Positions 6,987 to 14,764 of a DNA stretch of 64,000 nucleotides are shown piece after piece. The notes under the pieces are model-generated. The model made no database searches, was not told the DNA's origin, and worked only from the letters and a program-made list of their open reading frames with translations. The translations under genes and the position numbers were made by a program. The stretch is from assembly GCF_001423105.1 (NCBI RefSeq), contig NZ_LMNV01000002.1, positions 1,293,694 through 1,357,693 on the forward strand, written 5' to 3'. The stretch comes from Frondihabitans sp. Leaf304 (GTDB lineage: Bacteria; Actinomycetota; Actinomycetes; Actinomycetales; Microbacteriaceae). Every line of letters begins with the position of its first letter. The first letter of the stretch is position 1.

Positions 6987-8480
6987 GTGGCGACAGCACC
7001 GCCGTCGACGAATCCGGAGTCGACGCAGCCCGCCGGAGGCGCGTTCTCGCGAGGTTCGGCCAAGGCTCTCCGCCCGTCGCGCACCCCCTGGGAGGCGTTC
7101 CGCGAGGGCGTCGACGACGTCAGCCGAAAGTCGCCCGCTCGGTTCGCGATCCTCATCTTCACCACGCTCATCCTGTTGTTCACGGCGATCTTCATGCTGC
7201 CGATCACCTCGACGTCGGGTGAGGTGACGCCGATCGCCGACTCGCTCTTCACCGCGGTGTCGGTCATCTGCGTCACCGGACTGGCCACGGTCGACATGGC
7301 GACGCACTGGTCGCCCTTTGGGCACGTCGTGATCTTCGTCGGCGTGCAGATCGGTGCGATCGGCGTGCTGACGGTGGCCTCGATCCTCGGCCTCGTCGTC
7401 TCGCGTCGACTCGGGCTCCGCTCGAAGCTTCTCGCGGCGAGCGACTCGAATCCCCTCCGCGGTCACGCGGGCCCGGTGCCCGAGGGGCAGGCGGTTCGGC
7501 TCGGCGAAGTCGGCGGGCTGCTCACCACGGTCGCCATCAGCGCTCTCGCGATCGAGTTCGTGATCGGCCTGCTGCTCATTCCGCGCATGCTGGTGGACGG
7601 GATCCCCATCGGCACGGCGATACTCGACAGCTTTTACTACGCGGCAATGGCATTCACGAACACCGGATTCGTGCCGAACGAGGCAGGCCTGTCGGCTTTC
7701 CAAGACGACTTCTACTTTCTCGGGCTGCTGATGGTGGCCGTCTTCCTCGGCAGCATCGGGTTTCCTGTCATCTACGCGATCACCCGCAACCCGCTGCATC
7801 CGAGGCGCTGGTCGCTGCACGTCAAGCTGACGCTCGTCACGACGCTGATCCTGCTCGTGCTCGGCACGATCGTCTACATCGTGCTCGAGTTCGACAACCC
7901 GCAGACCTTCGGCAGCAAAGACGCCGGTACGACGATCTTCCAGTCGCTGTTCTTGAGCACGATGACCAGGTCGGGCGGGTTCTCGACCATCGACATCTCC
8001 GACCTGCACGACTCGAGCCTGATCGTCACCGACATGCTCATGTTCATCGGCGGAGGCTCCGCCTCGACGGCCGGCGGCCTCAAGGTGACGACGCTCGCCG
8101 TGCTGTTCCTCGCCGCAGTCGCCGAGGCTCGCGGCAATCGGAGCATCGAGGTCTTCGGGCGCAGGATCCCCTCCGACGTCCTCCGGCTCTCCGTCAGCGT
8201 TGCGCTCTGGGGTGCGACCATCGTCGCCGTCGCGACCGTCGTGATCCTGCAGATCACCAAGGCGAGCCTCTCCGAAGTGCTCTTCGAGGTGATCTCGGCG
8301 TTCGCGACTTGCGGACTCTCGGTCGGTCTCACCGACAACCTGCCGGACGCCGCTAAGTACGTGCTCGCGGTCACGATGTGGATGGGACGCGTTGGTACAG
8401 TGACGCTCGCCGTCGCCCTGGCCAACAGTCAGCGTCGACAGCTCTTCACCCGCCCCGAAGAAAGGCCCATCGTTGGTTGA
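6987..8480 (+). CDS. ktrB: Potassium uptake protein, TrkH/KtrB family
   Basis: This is the membrane channel subunit of a KtrAB-type potassium uptake system, driven by ion gradients and gated by the KtrA ring. About 497 residues hold roughly ten membrane segments arranged as M1-P-M2 repeats. Filter-like segments are seen in FTAVSVICVTGL, AFTNTGF, TRSGGF and ATCGLSVGL. GTG 6987 is preferred because GGAGG lies just before it; GTG 6975 is an in-frame alternative. Its end overlaps ktrA by 8 bases. Confidence 0.9.
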   Translation: MATAPPSTNPESTQPAGGAFSRGSAKALRPSRTPWEAFREGVDDVSRKSPARFAILIFTTLILLFTAIFMLPITSTSGEVTPIADSLFTAVSVICVTGLATVDMATHWSPFGHVVIFVGVQIGAIGVLTVASILGLVVSRRLGLRSKLLAASDSNPLRGHAGPVPEGQAVRLGEVGGLLTTVAISALAIEFVIGLLLIPRMLVDGIPIGTAILDSFYYAAMAFTNTGFVPNEAGLSAFQDDFYFLGLLMVAVFLGSIGFPVIYAITRNPLHPRRWSLHVKLTLVTTLILLVLGTIVYIVLEFDNPQTFGSKDAGTTIFQSLFLSTMTRSGGFSTIDISDLHDSSLIVTDMLMFIGGGSASTAGGLKVTTLAVLFLAAVAEARGNRSIEVFGRRIPSDVLRLSVSVALWGATIVAVATVVILQITKASLSEVLFEVISAFATCGLSVGLTDNLPDAAKYVLAVTMWMGRVGTVTLAVALANSQRRQLFTRPEERPIVG

Positions 8481-9144
8481 GCGGATCTCGCACGACGCAC
8501 CCGTCCTCGTGATCGGACTCGGACGCTTCGGCGCCGCGACCGCGGGCCAGCTGGAGCGCCAGGATCGCGACGTGCTGGTCGTCGACACGAGCATCTCGCT
8601 CGTGCAGAAGTGGGCTGACCGGGTCACGCACGCTGTGCAGGCGGACGCCCGCGACATCGACGCCCTGCGTCAGATCGGTGCGACCGACTTCTCGATCGCG
8701 GTGGTGGGCGTCGGCTCGTCGATCGAGGCCAGCGTGCTTATCACGGCGAACCTCGTCGATCTCGGCATCCCGCAGATCTGGGCGAAGGCCATCTCGACCT
8801 CGCACGGCAAGATCCTGACCCGCATCGGGGCCACCCACGTCATCTACCCCGAGGCGGAGGCCGGCGAGCGCGTCGCGCACCTCGTCTCGGGCCGAATGCT
8901 CGATTACATCGAGTTCGATGACGAGTTCGCGATCGTGAAGATGTACCCGCCGAAATCGGTGCGCGGGCAGACCCTGGGTTCGTGCAAGGTGCTGCCGAAG
9001 TTCGGCGTGACGATCGTCGGGGTCAAGGGCCCCGGCGGTGCCTTCATGGAGGCACGCCCCGAGACAGTGGTCGGCGATCACGACCTCATCATCGTCAGCG
9101 GCACCGAGTCCGATCTCGAGCGGTTCAGCGCGCTCGAGAGCTGA
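8473..9144 (+). CDS. ktrA: Potassium uptake regulatory subunit, TrkA/KtrA family
   Basis: This is the cytoplasmic gating subunit of the KtrAB system. An RCK N-domain opens with the dinucleotide-binding motif VLVIGLGRFGAATA, followed by an acidic VVDTS strand end. A TrkA-C domain covers the last about 80 residues (FAIVKMYPPKSVRGQTLGS to the end). The 223-residue length is typical. The start is TTG inside the end of ktrB, with GAAAGG upstream, so translation is coupled. Confidence 0.9.
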   Translation: MVERISHDAPVLVIGLGRFGAATAGQLERQDRDVLVVDTSISLVQKWADRVTHAVQADARDIDALRQIGATDFSIAVVGVGSSIEASVLITANLVDLGIPQIWAKAISTSHGKILTRIGATHVIYPEAEAGERVAHLVSGRMLDYIEFDDEFAIVKMYPPKSVRGQTLGSCKVLPKFGVTIVGVKGPGGAFMEARPETVVGDHDLIIVSGTESDLERFSALES

Positions 9145-9215
9145 GGTGAGCGGGGCTCCGCGGATCCTTCGCTTCCTCTGATTCGCCGACCCGGTATCAG
9201 GTGGCGGTCGCGCGC

Positions 9216-10049
9216 CTATTCGGCCGCGATCTCCTTAGCGCGGGTGAGCGCCGCCGCCGTCGCCCGGTCGAAAAGGTCTTTGAGGCCGCCCGACTGGAGC
9301 ACCTCGACCGCCTTCTCGGTCGTGCCGTTCGGGCTGGTGACGCGGCGGCGGAGCTCCTCGGGCGGCGTGACGTCGTGAGCGAGCAACTCGGACGCCCCCC
9401 GGAAGGTGCCCTGCACCATCACCGATGCCTGATGGTCGGTGAAGCCGAGGTCGACAGCTGCGCGGGTCAGCTCTTCGATGAGGTAGAAGACGTAGGCGGG
9501 CCCTGATCCCGAGATCGTCGACAGGGCGTCGATCTTGTCTTCGGGGATGGTGACGACCTCGCCGACACAGGCGAAGAGGCTTCGAGCGAGTGCGACGTCG
9601 GCGTCGCTCGACCGGCTGCCGCCCGCGAGGCCGGTCACGCCCAGTCCGACGACCGCGGGAGTGTTGGGCATCGAGCGGAGCACGACGACGTGGTCGGGGA
9701 GGACGGCCTCCATCGCGGCAATGGTGATGCCGGCGGCGAGGCTCACGACAATCGTGCCCCGCTCGAGGATCGGCGCCATCTCGCGCAACAGGTCGAGCAC
9801 CATGTAGGGCTTCACGCCGATGAGAACGAGCTTCGCCCCGGTCACCGCCGAGGCGTTGGCCGACGGATCGGTCTCGGTAGCGAGCGACAGCACTCCCCCG
9901 TGTCGGAGTGGCGCCGCCTTCGCCTCCGTGCGGTTGGTGACGCGGAGCCCGCCCTCGACGGTCACCTCCGGCCGCACGAGCCCGGCGAGGATCGCGCCAC
10001 CCATCGAACCGGCTCCGAGAATCGCTGTGGCGGGGAGGGTCGTCGTCAT
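9216..10049 (-). CDS. proC: Pyrroline-5-carboxylate reductase
   Basis: It makes proline from pyrroline-5-carboxylate with NAD(P)H. The Rossmann motif ILGAGSMGGAIL stands at the N-terminus, and the signature near residue 225 reads DLGFTDHQASVMVQGTFRGA. SMPNTPAVVGLG is the conserved central motif. ATG 10049 is chosen over ATG 10058 because TAGGAT lies exactly 7 bases before it, giving a leaderless start. The link with the bS22/HTH pair, 3 kb away, is also seen in mycobacteria. Confidence 0.95.
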   Translation of the reverse strand: MTTTLPATAILGAGSMGGAILAGLVRPEVTVEGGLRVTNRTEAKAAPLRHGGVLSLATETDPSANASAVTGAKLVLIGVKPYMVLDLLREMAPILERGTIVVSLAAGITIAAMEAVLPDHVVVLRSMPNTPAVVGLGVTGLAGGSRSSDADVALARSLFACVGEVVTIPEDKIDALSTISGSGPAYVFYLIEELTRAAVDLGFTDHQASVMVQGTFRGASELLAHDVTPPEELRRRVTSPNGTTEKAVEVLQSGGLKDLFDRATAAALTRAKEIAAE

Positions 10050-10121
10050 GCGACCCATCCTAGGATTGGCGAGACCGACAGGGGCGACAGCGGCCCGGGG
10101 CGCACAAGGAACGAGACAGCC

Positions 10122-11129
10122 ATGGCGAGCGAATCAGGATCCGCGACCACCGAATCCGGGGCCGGCCACGGTGGCGGCCACGGCACGAAGGCGATCTTCG
10201 CCGCACTCGGCGCCAACCTCGGCATCGCCGTCGTCAAGCTGATCGCGTGGGCCTTCTCCGGATCGGCCTCGATGCTCGCCGAGGGCATCCACTCGATCGC
10301 CGACTCCGCCAACCAGCTCCTCCTCCTGCTGGGCGGACGTCGCTCGAAGCGCGCCGCCGACGAGGAGCACCCCTTCGGCTACGGCCGCGAGCGCTACGTC
10401 TACGCCTTCGTCGTGTCGATCATCCTGTTCTCGGTCGGCGGTGTCTTCTCGCTCTACGAAGGCATCGAGAAGCTGCAGCACCCGCACGAGCTCGAGAACG
10501 TGTGGCTGCCGCTCGTCGTGCTCGGCATCGCGATCCTCCTCGAGAGCTTCTCGCTGCGCACAGCCCTTCGTGAGGCCCGCCCGCATAAGGGCAACCAGGG
10601 CTGGTTCCAGTTCATCCGTCGGGCCAAGGCTCCCGAGCTTCCCGTTCTCCTTCTCGAAGACACCGCGGCCCTCACCGGTCTCATCTTCGCTGCGCTCGGC
10701 GTCAGCCTGACGGCGGCAACCGGCAACAGCCTGTTCGACGCCCTTGGCACCGTGCTCATCGGCGCGCTGCTCATCCTCGTGGCGATCATCCTCGGCATCG
10801 AGACGAAGAGCCTGCTCGTCGGCGAGGGCGCGTCGGCGACCGACGTCGCATCGATCCGTTCGGCGATCACGACCGGCCCCGAAGTCGAGAACATCATCCA
10901 CATGAAGACCCTCTACCTCGGCCCGGACGAGCTGCTCGTCGGCGTGAAGGTAGCCCTCGGCGGGCGAATGCTGCTCTCTGACGTGGCAGCGGCGATCAAT
11001 GCGATCGAGACCAGGATCCGCGCCGCCGTCCCGGTGGCCCGCGTCATCTACATCGAGCCCGACGTGTGGGCCGAGCCCAACGCCGTCGCTCCGCCGACCG
11101 ACGCGATCGTGATCCGCGCCGCCGACTGA
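10122..11129 (+). CDS. Cation diffusion facilitator family transporter
   Basis: This is a proton-driven exporter of a divalent metal such as Zn, Co, Fe or Mn. The 335-residue protein has a His/Gly-rich N-terminal tail (GHGGGHGTK), six membrane segments and a cytoplasmic C-terminal domain. Metal-site residues appear in EGIHSIADSANQ (segment 2) and EDTAALTG (segment 5), so the HxxxD and DxxxA/D pattern is only partly conserved and the metal cannot be named. AAGGA lies 12 bases before the ATG. It is divergent from proC with 72 bases between the starts. Confidence 0.87.
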   Translation: MASESGSATTESGAGHGGGHGTKAIFAALGANLGIAVVKLIAWAFSGSASMLAEGIHSIADSANQLLLLLGGRRSKRAADEEHPFGYGRERYVYAFVVSIILFSVGGVFSLYEGIEKLQHPHELENVWLPLVVLGIAILLESFSLRTALREARPHKGNQGWFQFIRRAKAPELPVLLLEDTAALTGLIFAALGVSLTAATGNSLFDALGTVLIGALLILVAIILGIETKSLLVGEGASATDVASIRSAITTGPEVENIIHMKTLYLGPDELLVGVKVALGGRMLLSDVAAAINAIETRIRAAVPVARVIYIEPDVWAEPNAVAPPTDAIVIRAAD

Positions 11130-11147
11130 GCTCGACGGGTCGCGATC

Positions 11148-11207
11148 GACACCACCTTTCGGGGCGAACACCGCTCATCGACGGTGTCGCGACCGAAAAG
11201 CGGTGTC
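11148..11207. repeat. 60-bp palindromic element, copy 1
   Basis: Outer arms GACACCACCTTTCGG / CCGAAAAGCGGTGTC pair at 13 of 15 positions. The inner stem is ACACCG / CGGTGT. A second copy of exactly the same length lies at 56886-56945, with the shared core CATCGACGGTGTC. Both lie between convergent genes (here the cation transporter and tadA). Confidence 0.8.
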
Positions 11208-11217
11208 TCGGAGCAGG

Positions 11218-11682
11218 TCAGCGACGGGTCGCGAAGAAGTCGAGCAGCAGAGCGGCGCACTCGTGCTCGCGCACACCGGCGTAGACCTCGGAGCGGAACG
11301 GCAGCCGCCGGTCTCGGAGCACGTCGTAGAGGCTGCCCGCGGCACCGGCCTTGTCGTCCCACGCCCCGAAGACCACGCGCGGCACGCGCGCGGCGAGGAT
11401 CGCCCCGGCGCACATCGGGCACGGCTCCAGGGTCACCACGAGGGTGCACCCGGTGAGGTGCCAGTCGCCGGTGACGGCCGAGGCGGCACGAAGGGCGGTG
11501 ACCTCGGCGTGGGCCGTCGGATCCTGCAGTTTTTCTCGCTCGTTGTGACCTCGCCCGATCACACGACCGTGCGCGTCGACGACGATCGCGCCCACCGGCA
11601 CGTCGCCTGACTCGGCACAGCGGGCGGCTTCGTCGAGGGCTCCGGCCATCCAGGCGCCGAACTGCTCGGGAAGAGCGGTCAT
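11218..11682 (-). CDS. tadA: tRNA-specific adenosine deaminase
   Basis: It converts adenosine 34 of tRNA-Arg(ACG) to inosine. The zinc deaminase motifs are HAEV (His and the catalytic Glu) and [11 protein letters not shown] (two zinc cysteines). The 154 residues are the usual length. ATG 11682 is chosen because GGAGG lies 5 bases before it; a GTG at 11688 overlaps that site. It is divergent from upp with 38 bases between the starts. Confidence 0.93.
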   Translation of the reverse strand: MTALPEQFGAWMAGALDEAARCAESGDVPVGAIVVDAHGRVIGRGHNEREKLQDPTAHAEVTALRAASAVTGDWHLTGCTLVVTLEPCPMCAGAILAARVPRVVFGAWDDKAGAAGSLYDVLRDRRLPFRSEVYAGVREHECAALLLDFFATRR

Positions 11683-11720
11683 GGACACCTCCGCTCGTCG
11701 ACTCCGCTAGCCTCGAGCCT

Positions 11721-12353
11721 ATGCGAGTGCACGTGGCAGACCACCCCCTCATCACCCACAAACTGACCGTGCTGCGCGACCGGGAGACCAAGTCGCCGAC
11801 GTTCCGAGCCCTCACCGAAGAGCTCGTCACCCTGCTGGCCTACGAGGCCACGCGGAACGTCCGCACCGAGACGATCGACATCACGACCCCGGTCGGCCCC
11901 GCCAAGGGGCTGGCCATTTCGAAGCCGCGTCCGCTCATCGTGCCGATCCTGCGCGCCGGGCTCGGCATGCTCGAGGGCATGATGAAGCTGATCCCCTCGG
12001 CGGAGGTCGGGTTCCTCGGCATGGTGCGTGACGAGGAGACCCTGCAGCCGGCCACCTACGCCGAGCGTCTGCCCGACGATCTGTCGAACCGCCAGTGCTT
12101 CGTGCTCGACCCGATGCTCGCCACCGGCGGATCCCTCATCGCGGCCATCGACTTCCTGCTCGACCGCGGGGCCGTCGACGTGACCGCCGTGTGCATCCTG
12201 GCGTCGCCGGAAGGCCTGGCCGCCGTCGAGAAGGCCATGCACGGCCGCGAAGTGACGATCGTGCTCGGCGCGGTCGACGAAAAGCTGAACGAGAACGGAT
12301 ACATCGTGCCGGGGCTCGGCGACGCGGGCGATCGGCTCTACGGCCTCGCCTGA
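11721..12353 (+). CDS. upp: Uracil phosphoribosyltransferase
   Basis: This pyrimidine salvage enzyme makes UMP from uracil and PRPP. The 210-residue protein has PRPP-binding [12 protein letters not shown] near residue 130 and the C-terminal uracil-binding segment [21 protein letters not shown] at 11708-11713 lies 7 bases before the ATG with no Shine-Dalgarno, so the mRNA should be leaderless. Confidence 0.96.
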   Translation: MRVHVADHPLITHKLTVLRDRETKSPTFRALTEELVTLLAYEATRNVRTETIDITTPVGPAKGLAISKPRPLIVPILRAGLGMLEGMMKLIPSAEVGFLGMVRDEETLQPATYAERLPDDLSNRQCFVLDPMLATGGSLIAAIDFLLDRGAVDVTAVCILASPEGLAAVEKAMHGREVTIVLGAVDEKLNENGYIVPGLGDAGDRLYGLA

Positions 12354-12398
12354 GCGGCGGTTCGCCCGGATCCATGGCCCCTTCGTAGCGCGGCGCGG

Positions 12399-12428
12399 TT
12401 GACACGCGCCGTCGCACTGCGAAACAAT
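12399..12428 (+). promoter_or_regulatory. Promoter of the Cys-Cys leader peptide
   Basis: TTGACA (12399-12404) and AACAAT (12423-12428) are 18 bases apart. The -10 ends 6 bases before the ATG at 12435, the same leaderless spacing seen at many genes here. It is the only perfect TTGACA noticed before a start in the window. Confidence 0.65.
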
Positions 12429-12434
12429 CGCCCT

Positions 12435-12569
12435 ATGACTGCACACGCGTACGCCCCGATCACCCGAGAGGCAGGCGCCTTCTCGAAGTCGCAGACCTCC
12501 CGAGGTCACCTGGCGCACCTCGGCATGATGATGCCGACCGCAGTTATGTGTTGTCGAATGCACGCTTAA
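12435..12569 (+). CDS. 44-residue leader peptide ending CCRMHA (putative cysteine-sensing attenuator)
   Basis: The ORF starts with a leaderless ATG and ends in MMMPTAVMCCRMHA. The two adjacent cysteines are both written with the rare codon TGT, six codons before the end. Cys-rich leader peptides of this general kind are known in actinobacteria, where ribosome stalling at low cysteine changes downstream expression. That parallel is an inference here. The next gene, 310 bases on, is a winged-helix regulator. The short length and lack of a homology search keep confidence moderate. Confidence 0.55.
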   Translation: MTAHAYAPITREAGAFSKSQTSRGHLAHLGMMMPTAVMCCRMHA

Positions 12570-12878
12570 TCGCCTGTAAGTCTCACAAGACAGTCGACCC
12601 GCCGAGTCTCCGTGGGTTCGTAGGCCTGATACAGCTGCCTCACGACCCGCACCCTCAATGCGAGCACATCCGCTCGCGAGGTTGACTCCGGATGCACACC
12701 CGCCCACCCGGCGGCGCATCCCCTCCCGCTCCACGATCTTGAGCCTCATTCCGCTCGACGTGGACGCCTCGCGGCACACACACGAAGGCATCACGTTCCT
12801 TCTCCGCACGTCCCTGCACTTCACGGGGCTGCATCAGCGGACGAACGGATCCTTCTCCAGTCCAAGGACGCCCCCACC
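12570..12878 (+). other. 309-base untranslated stretch between leader peptide and regulator
   Basis: No gene is seen. It holds a small GCGAG/CTCGC hairpin near 12660 and a TTGACT at about 12681 that could be a second promoter. It is a candidate for attenuator folding; no U-tract terminator is visible. Confidence 0.4.
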
Positions 12879-13655
12879 ATGTCTCTCGCACTCGACACCA
12901 CCCCCACCCGCCACCTCAGCGCTGTTCCGGAAGCGGCACCCGCGGCCCCGGCCTCGGCCTCGGGTTCGGCTTCGGCTTCGGCTTCGGCTTCGGCTTCGGC
13001 TCCGGCTTCGGCTTCGGCTCCGGCTTCGGCTCCTCGCCTTCGGGCCGTCCCGGACGGGACCGAGGCCCGCGGCTTCGTGCTCTACGTCGGCATCGACGAG
13101 CTCAAGGCCCTCGAGGCCGGTACCAGCCTCGGCGAGATCGTCTCGCAGCTGAAGGCCCTCACCCAGCAGCTCGCGCCCAGCGCCGAAACTCACGCGGCCG
13201 TCGCCCTGGCCCCCGAGGGTGCCGGCGGGCGCGATGTCGACGTCGTCCGTCTCGCCCTGCACGACCCCGCAGCACTCGCGAAGCACCGTGGAACCGAGAT
13301 CGACGAGGAGCCCGGTGCCCGAGGCGGCGTGGTCGTCGACATCTCACGCAAGCGCCTTCTTCTCGACGGTGACGCCGCTCCCCTGACCTACAAGGAGTTC
13401 GAGCTGCTGCAGTACCTCGTGCTGCGGGAGGGCCGCACCATCGACCGCGCCGAGCTCATCTCGAGCCTGTGGTCGGCCGCCGACGACGAGGTGCCGAACG
13501 AGCGCACCATCGATGTGCACGTGCGCCGCCTGCGCTCCAAGCTCGGGGCGTTCGAAGACATCGTGCGCACCGTCCGCGGAGTCGGCTACCGCTTCGACCG
13601 TCACGCCGACGTCTCGATTCGTCAGGCGTCGACTCCGTCGCCCGACGTGTTCTGA
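12879..13655 (+). CDS. Winged-helix transcriptional regulator (PhoB-type DNA-binding domain, no receiver)
   Basis: The 258-residue protein has a low-complexity Ser-Ala/Pro-Ala stretch at about residues 24-52. A middle domain of unknown fold follows (RGFVLYVGIDELKALEAGTS). The last about 100 residues form an OmpR/PhoB Trans_reg_C domain: LTYKEFELLQYLVLREGRTI, then the ERTIDVHVRRLRSKL recognition helix and VRTVRGVGYRF wing. No receiver domain or phosphorylatable Asp is present, so it is not a standard response regulator. The ATG has only a distant AAGGA 12 bases upstream. Confidence 0.85.
   Translation: MSLALDTTPTRHLSAVPEAAPAAPASASGSASASASASASAPASASAPASAPRLRAVPDGTEARGFVLYVGIDELKALEAGTSLGEIVSQLKALTQQLAPSAETHAAVALAPEGAGGRDVDVVRLALHDPAALAKHRGTEIDEEPGARGGVVVDISRKRLLLDGDAAPLTYKEFELLQYLVLREGRTIDRAELISSLWSAADDEVPNERTIDVHVRRLRSKLGAFEDIVRTVRGVGYRFDRHADVSIRQASTPSPDVF
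12951..13033 (+). repeat. Hexanucleotide repeat GGCTTC inside the regulator gene
   Basis: About 13 units of TCGGCT/TCGGCC run in frame and encode alternating Ala-Ser or Ala-Pro. Changes in copy number would keep the frame and change linker length only. Confidence 0.85.
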
Positions 13656-13677
13656 CCCCTCTTGCGTCGGCTCGGCC

Positions 13678-13761
13678 GCAAATTCGAAGGAAAAACCCGC
13701 GGCCGCCGCCGAAGTCATGCCGATCGGGGCCGGTCTGCGCCGGGATCTCCTTCGAATTTGC
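13678..13761. repeat. 84-bp palindromic intergenic element, copy A
   Basis: Perfect 14-bp terminal inverted repeats, GCAAATTCGAAGGA / TCCTTCGAATTTGC, enclose 56 GC-rich bases. The core GTCATGCCGATCGG is shared in reverse orientation with copy D (58574-58658). It lies 23 bases after the winged-helix regulator gene. Confidence 0.88.
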
Positions 13762-14012
13762 AGAGGGGGCAGAGCGCAGGATCCGGGCGTCCCCCGATCG
13801 ACCCACCGTGCGTACCCCGGTTCATCTCCCGGCAACACTCCTGTAAGCCCATTCCCAGAAAAATAACGATTCGGTAACTAGACCCCGTTACCAAGCCGTT
13901 ATAGATTGATGTCACTGAAGTCGTTTGCTGTGGCGGCTCCAGTGGAATGTGATTGCAGGACACTCTTGGTGCAAGGGAGAGGGTCGGTCTCAAGCCTCTG
14001 AGACCGACCCTC
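13762..14012. other. AT-richer intergenic stretch with nested inverted repeat and strong hairpin
   Basis: At 13863-13902 two nested inverted repeats occur: ATAACG...CGTTAT outside, and GGTAAC (13873-13878) / GTTACC (13887-13892) inside. At 13979-14012 a perfect 14-bp stem GAGGGTCGGTCTCA / TGAGACCGACCCTC has a 6-base loop and no U-tract. No protein gene is seen. It may be operator DNA for the next MarR gene or a small RNA. Confidence 0.5.
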
Positions 14013-14110
14013 AGTCCGTTAACCGTGGTCGCCTGTGGCCTGTGGAAAGATCCGGTCGCTGTCAGCGACTCCTCCCTAGACTGGTGGCTCTCGCCAGCAA
14101 GGAGCAGTAC

Positions 14111-14764
14111 ATGACAACGGCGTCCCCGACAGACACGGTGCCCGCGGACGGCAGCACGCCCGCAAAGGGCACTGCGCCCACGAAGGGCATTGTGCCTGCC
14201 AAAGGCATTGCAGCCTCAAAGGGAGACAAAGCCCTCGCTGTCGGCGCCTGGGAGGCCCTGTTCCGAGCCCAGGTCACGATCATGCGCGAACTGACCGCCT
14301 GCTTTCCGACCGGCGAGATCTCGTTCAATGAGTACGACGTGCTCTTCAACCTGTCGAACCAAACCGATCGCAGGGCGCGAATCAAAGACCTCACGCAGCA
14401 CCTGCTTCTTACTCAGCCGAGCATCAGTCGACTGGTCGACCGTCTAGCGGCCAAGGGCATCGTCGAGAAGCAGAGCGATCCAGGCGACGGTCGCGGCATC
14501 ATCGTGGCCCTGACGACTATCGGCGCCGACGTGTTCCGTTCGACGGCAGTGCGGCATGCCGACGCTATTTCGCGACGCGTCGGGGGCACCCTCGACCACG
14601 ACGAACTGATGCAGCTCCAGGCGCTCTGCACGAAGCTCCGCCAGGGGCCGAAGATCGCCGAGACTCCCGACGAAGATCGGGTCTGCCTCCCCGGCGACGC
14701 GGCAGATGTGCTCGACGAGCCCTCCGATCCCGGCACGGCCGCGACGACGACGGTGGGCCTCTGA
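14111..14764 (+). CDS. MarR-family transcriptional regulator
   Basis: This 217-residue regulator has a threonine/lysine/proline-rich N-terminal tail with repeated PAKG/PTKG units (residues about 15-40), then a MarR winged helix: FNEYDVLFNLSNQ, recognition helix LLTQPSISRLVDRLAAKGIV and wing SDPGDGRGIIVALT. AAGGAG lies 6 bases before the ATG, and TAGACT at 14078-14083 is a likely -10. It abuts the photolyase gene with no gap, so it probably controls that operon. Confidence 0.9.
   Translation: MTTASPTDTVPADGSTPAKGTAPTKGIVPAKGIAASKGDKALAVGAWEALFRAQVTIMRELTACFPTGEISFNEYDVLFNLSNQTDRRARIKDLTQHLLLTQPSISRLVDRLAAKGIVEKQSDPGDGRGIIVALTTIGADVFRSTAVRHADAISRRVGGTLDHDELMQLQALCTKLRQGPKIAETPDEDRVCLPGDAADVLDEPSDPGTAATTTVGL

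Noticed and set aside
6912-8657. Upstream extension of the ArsR frame to a 768-residue protein
   Set aside because: It lies antisense to ktrB and is low-complexity; ATG 6911 has a leaderless -10 at the right distance.
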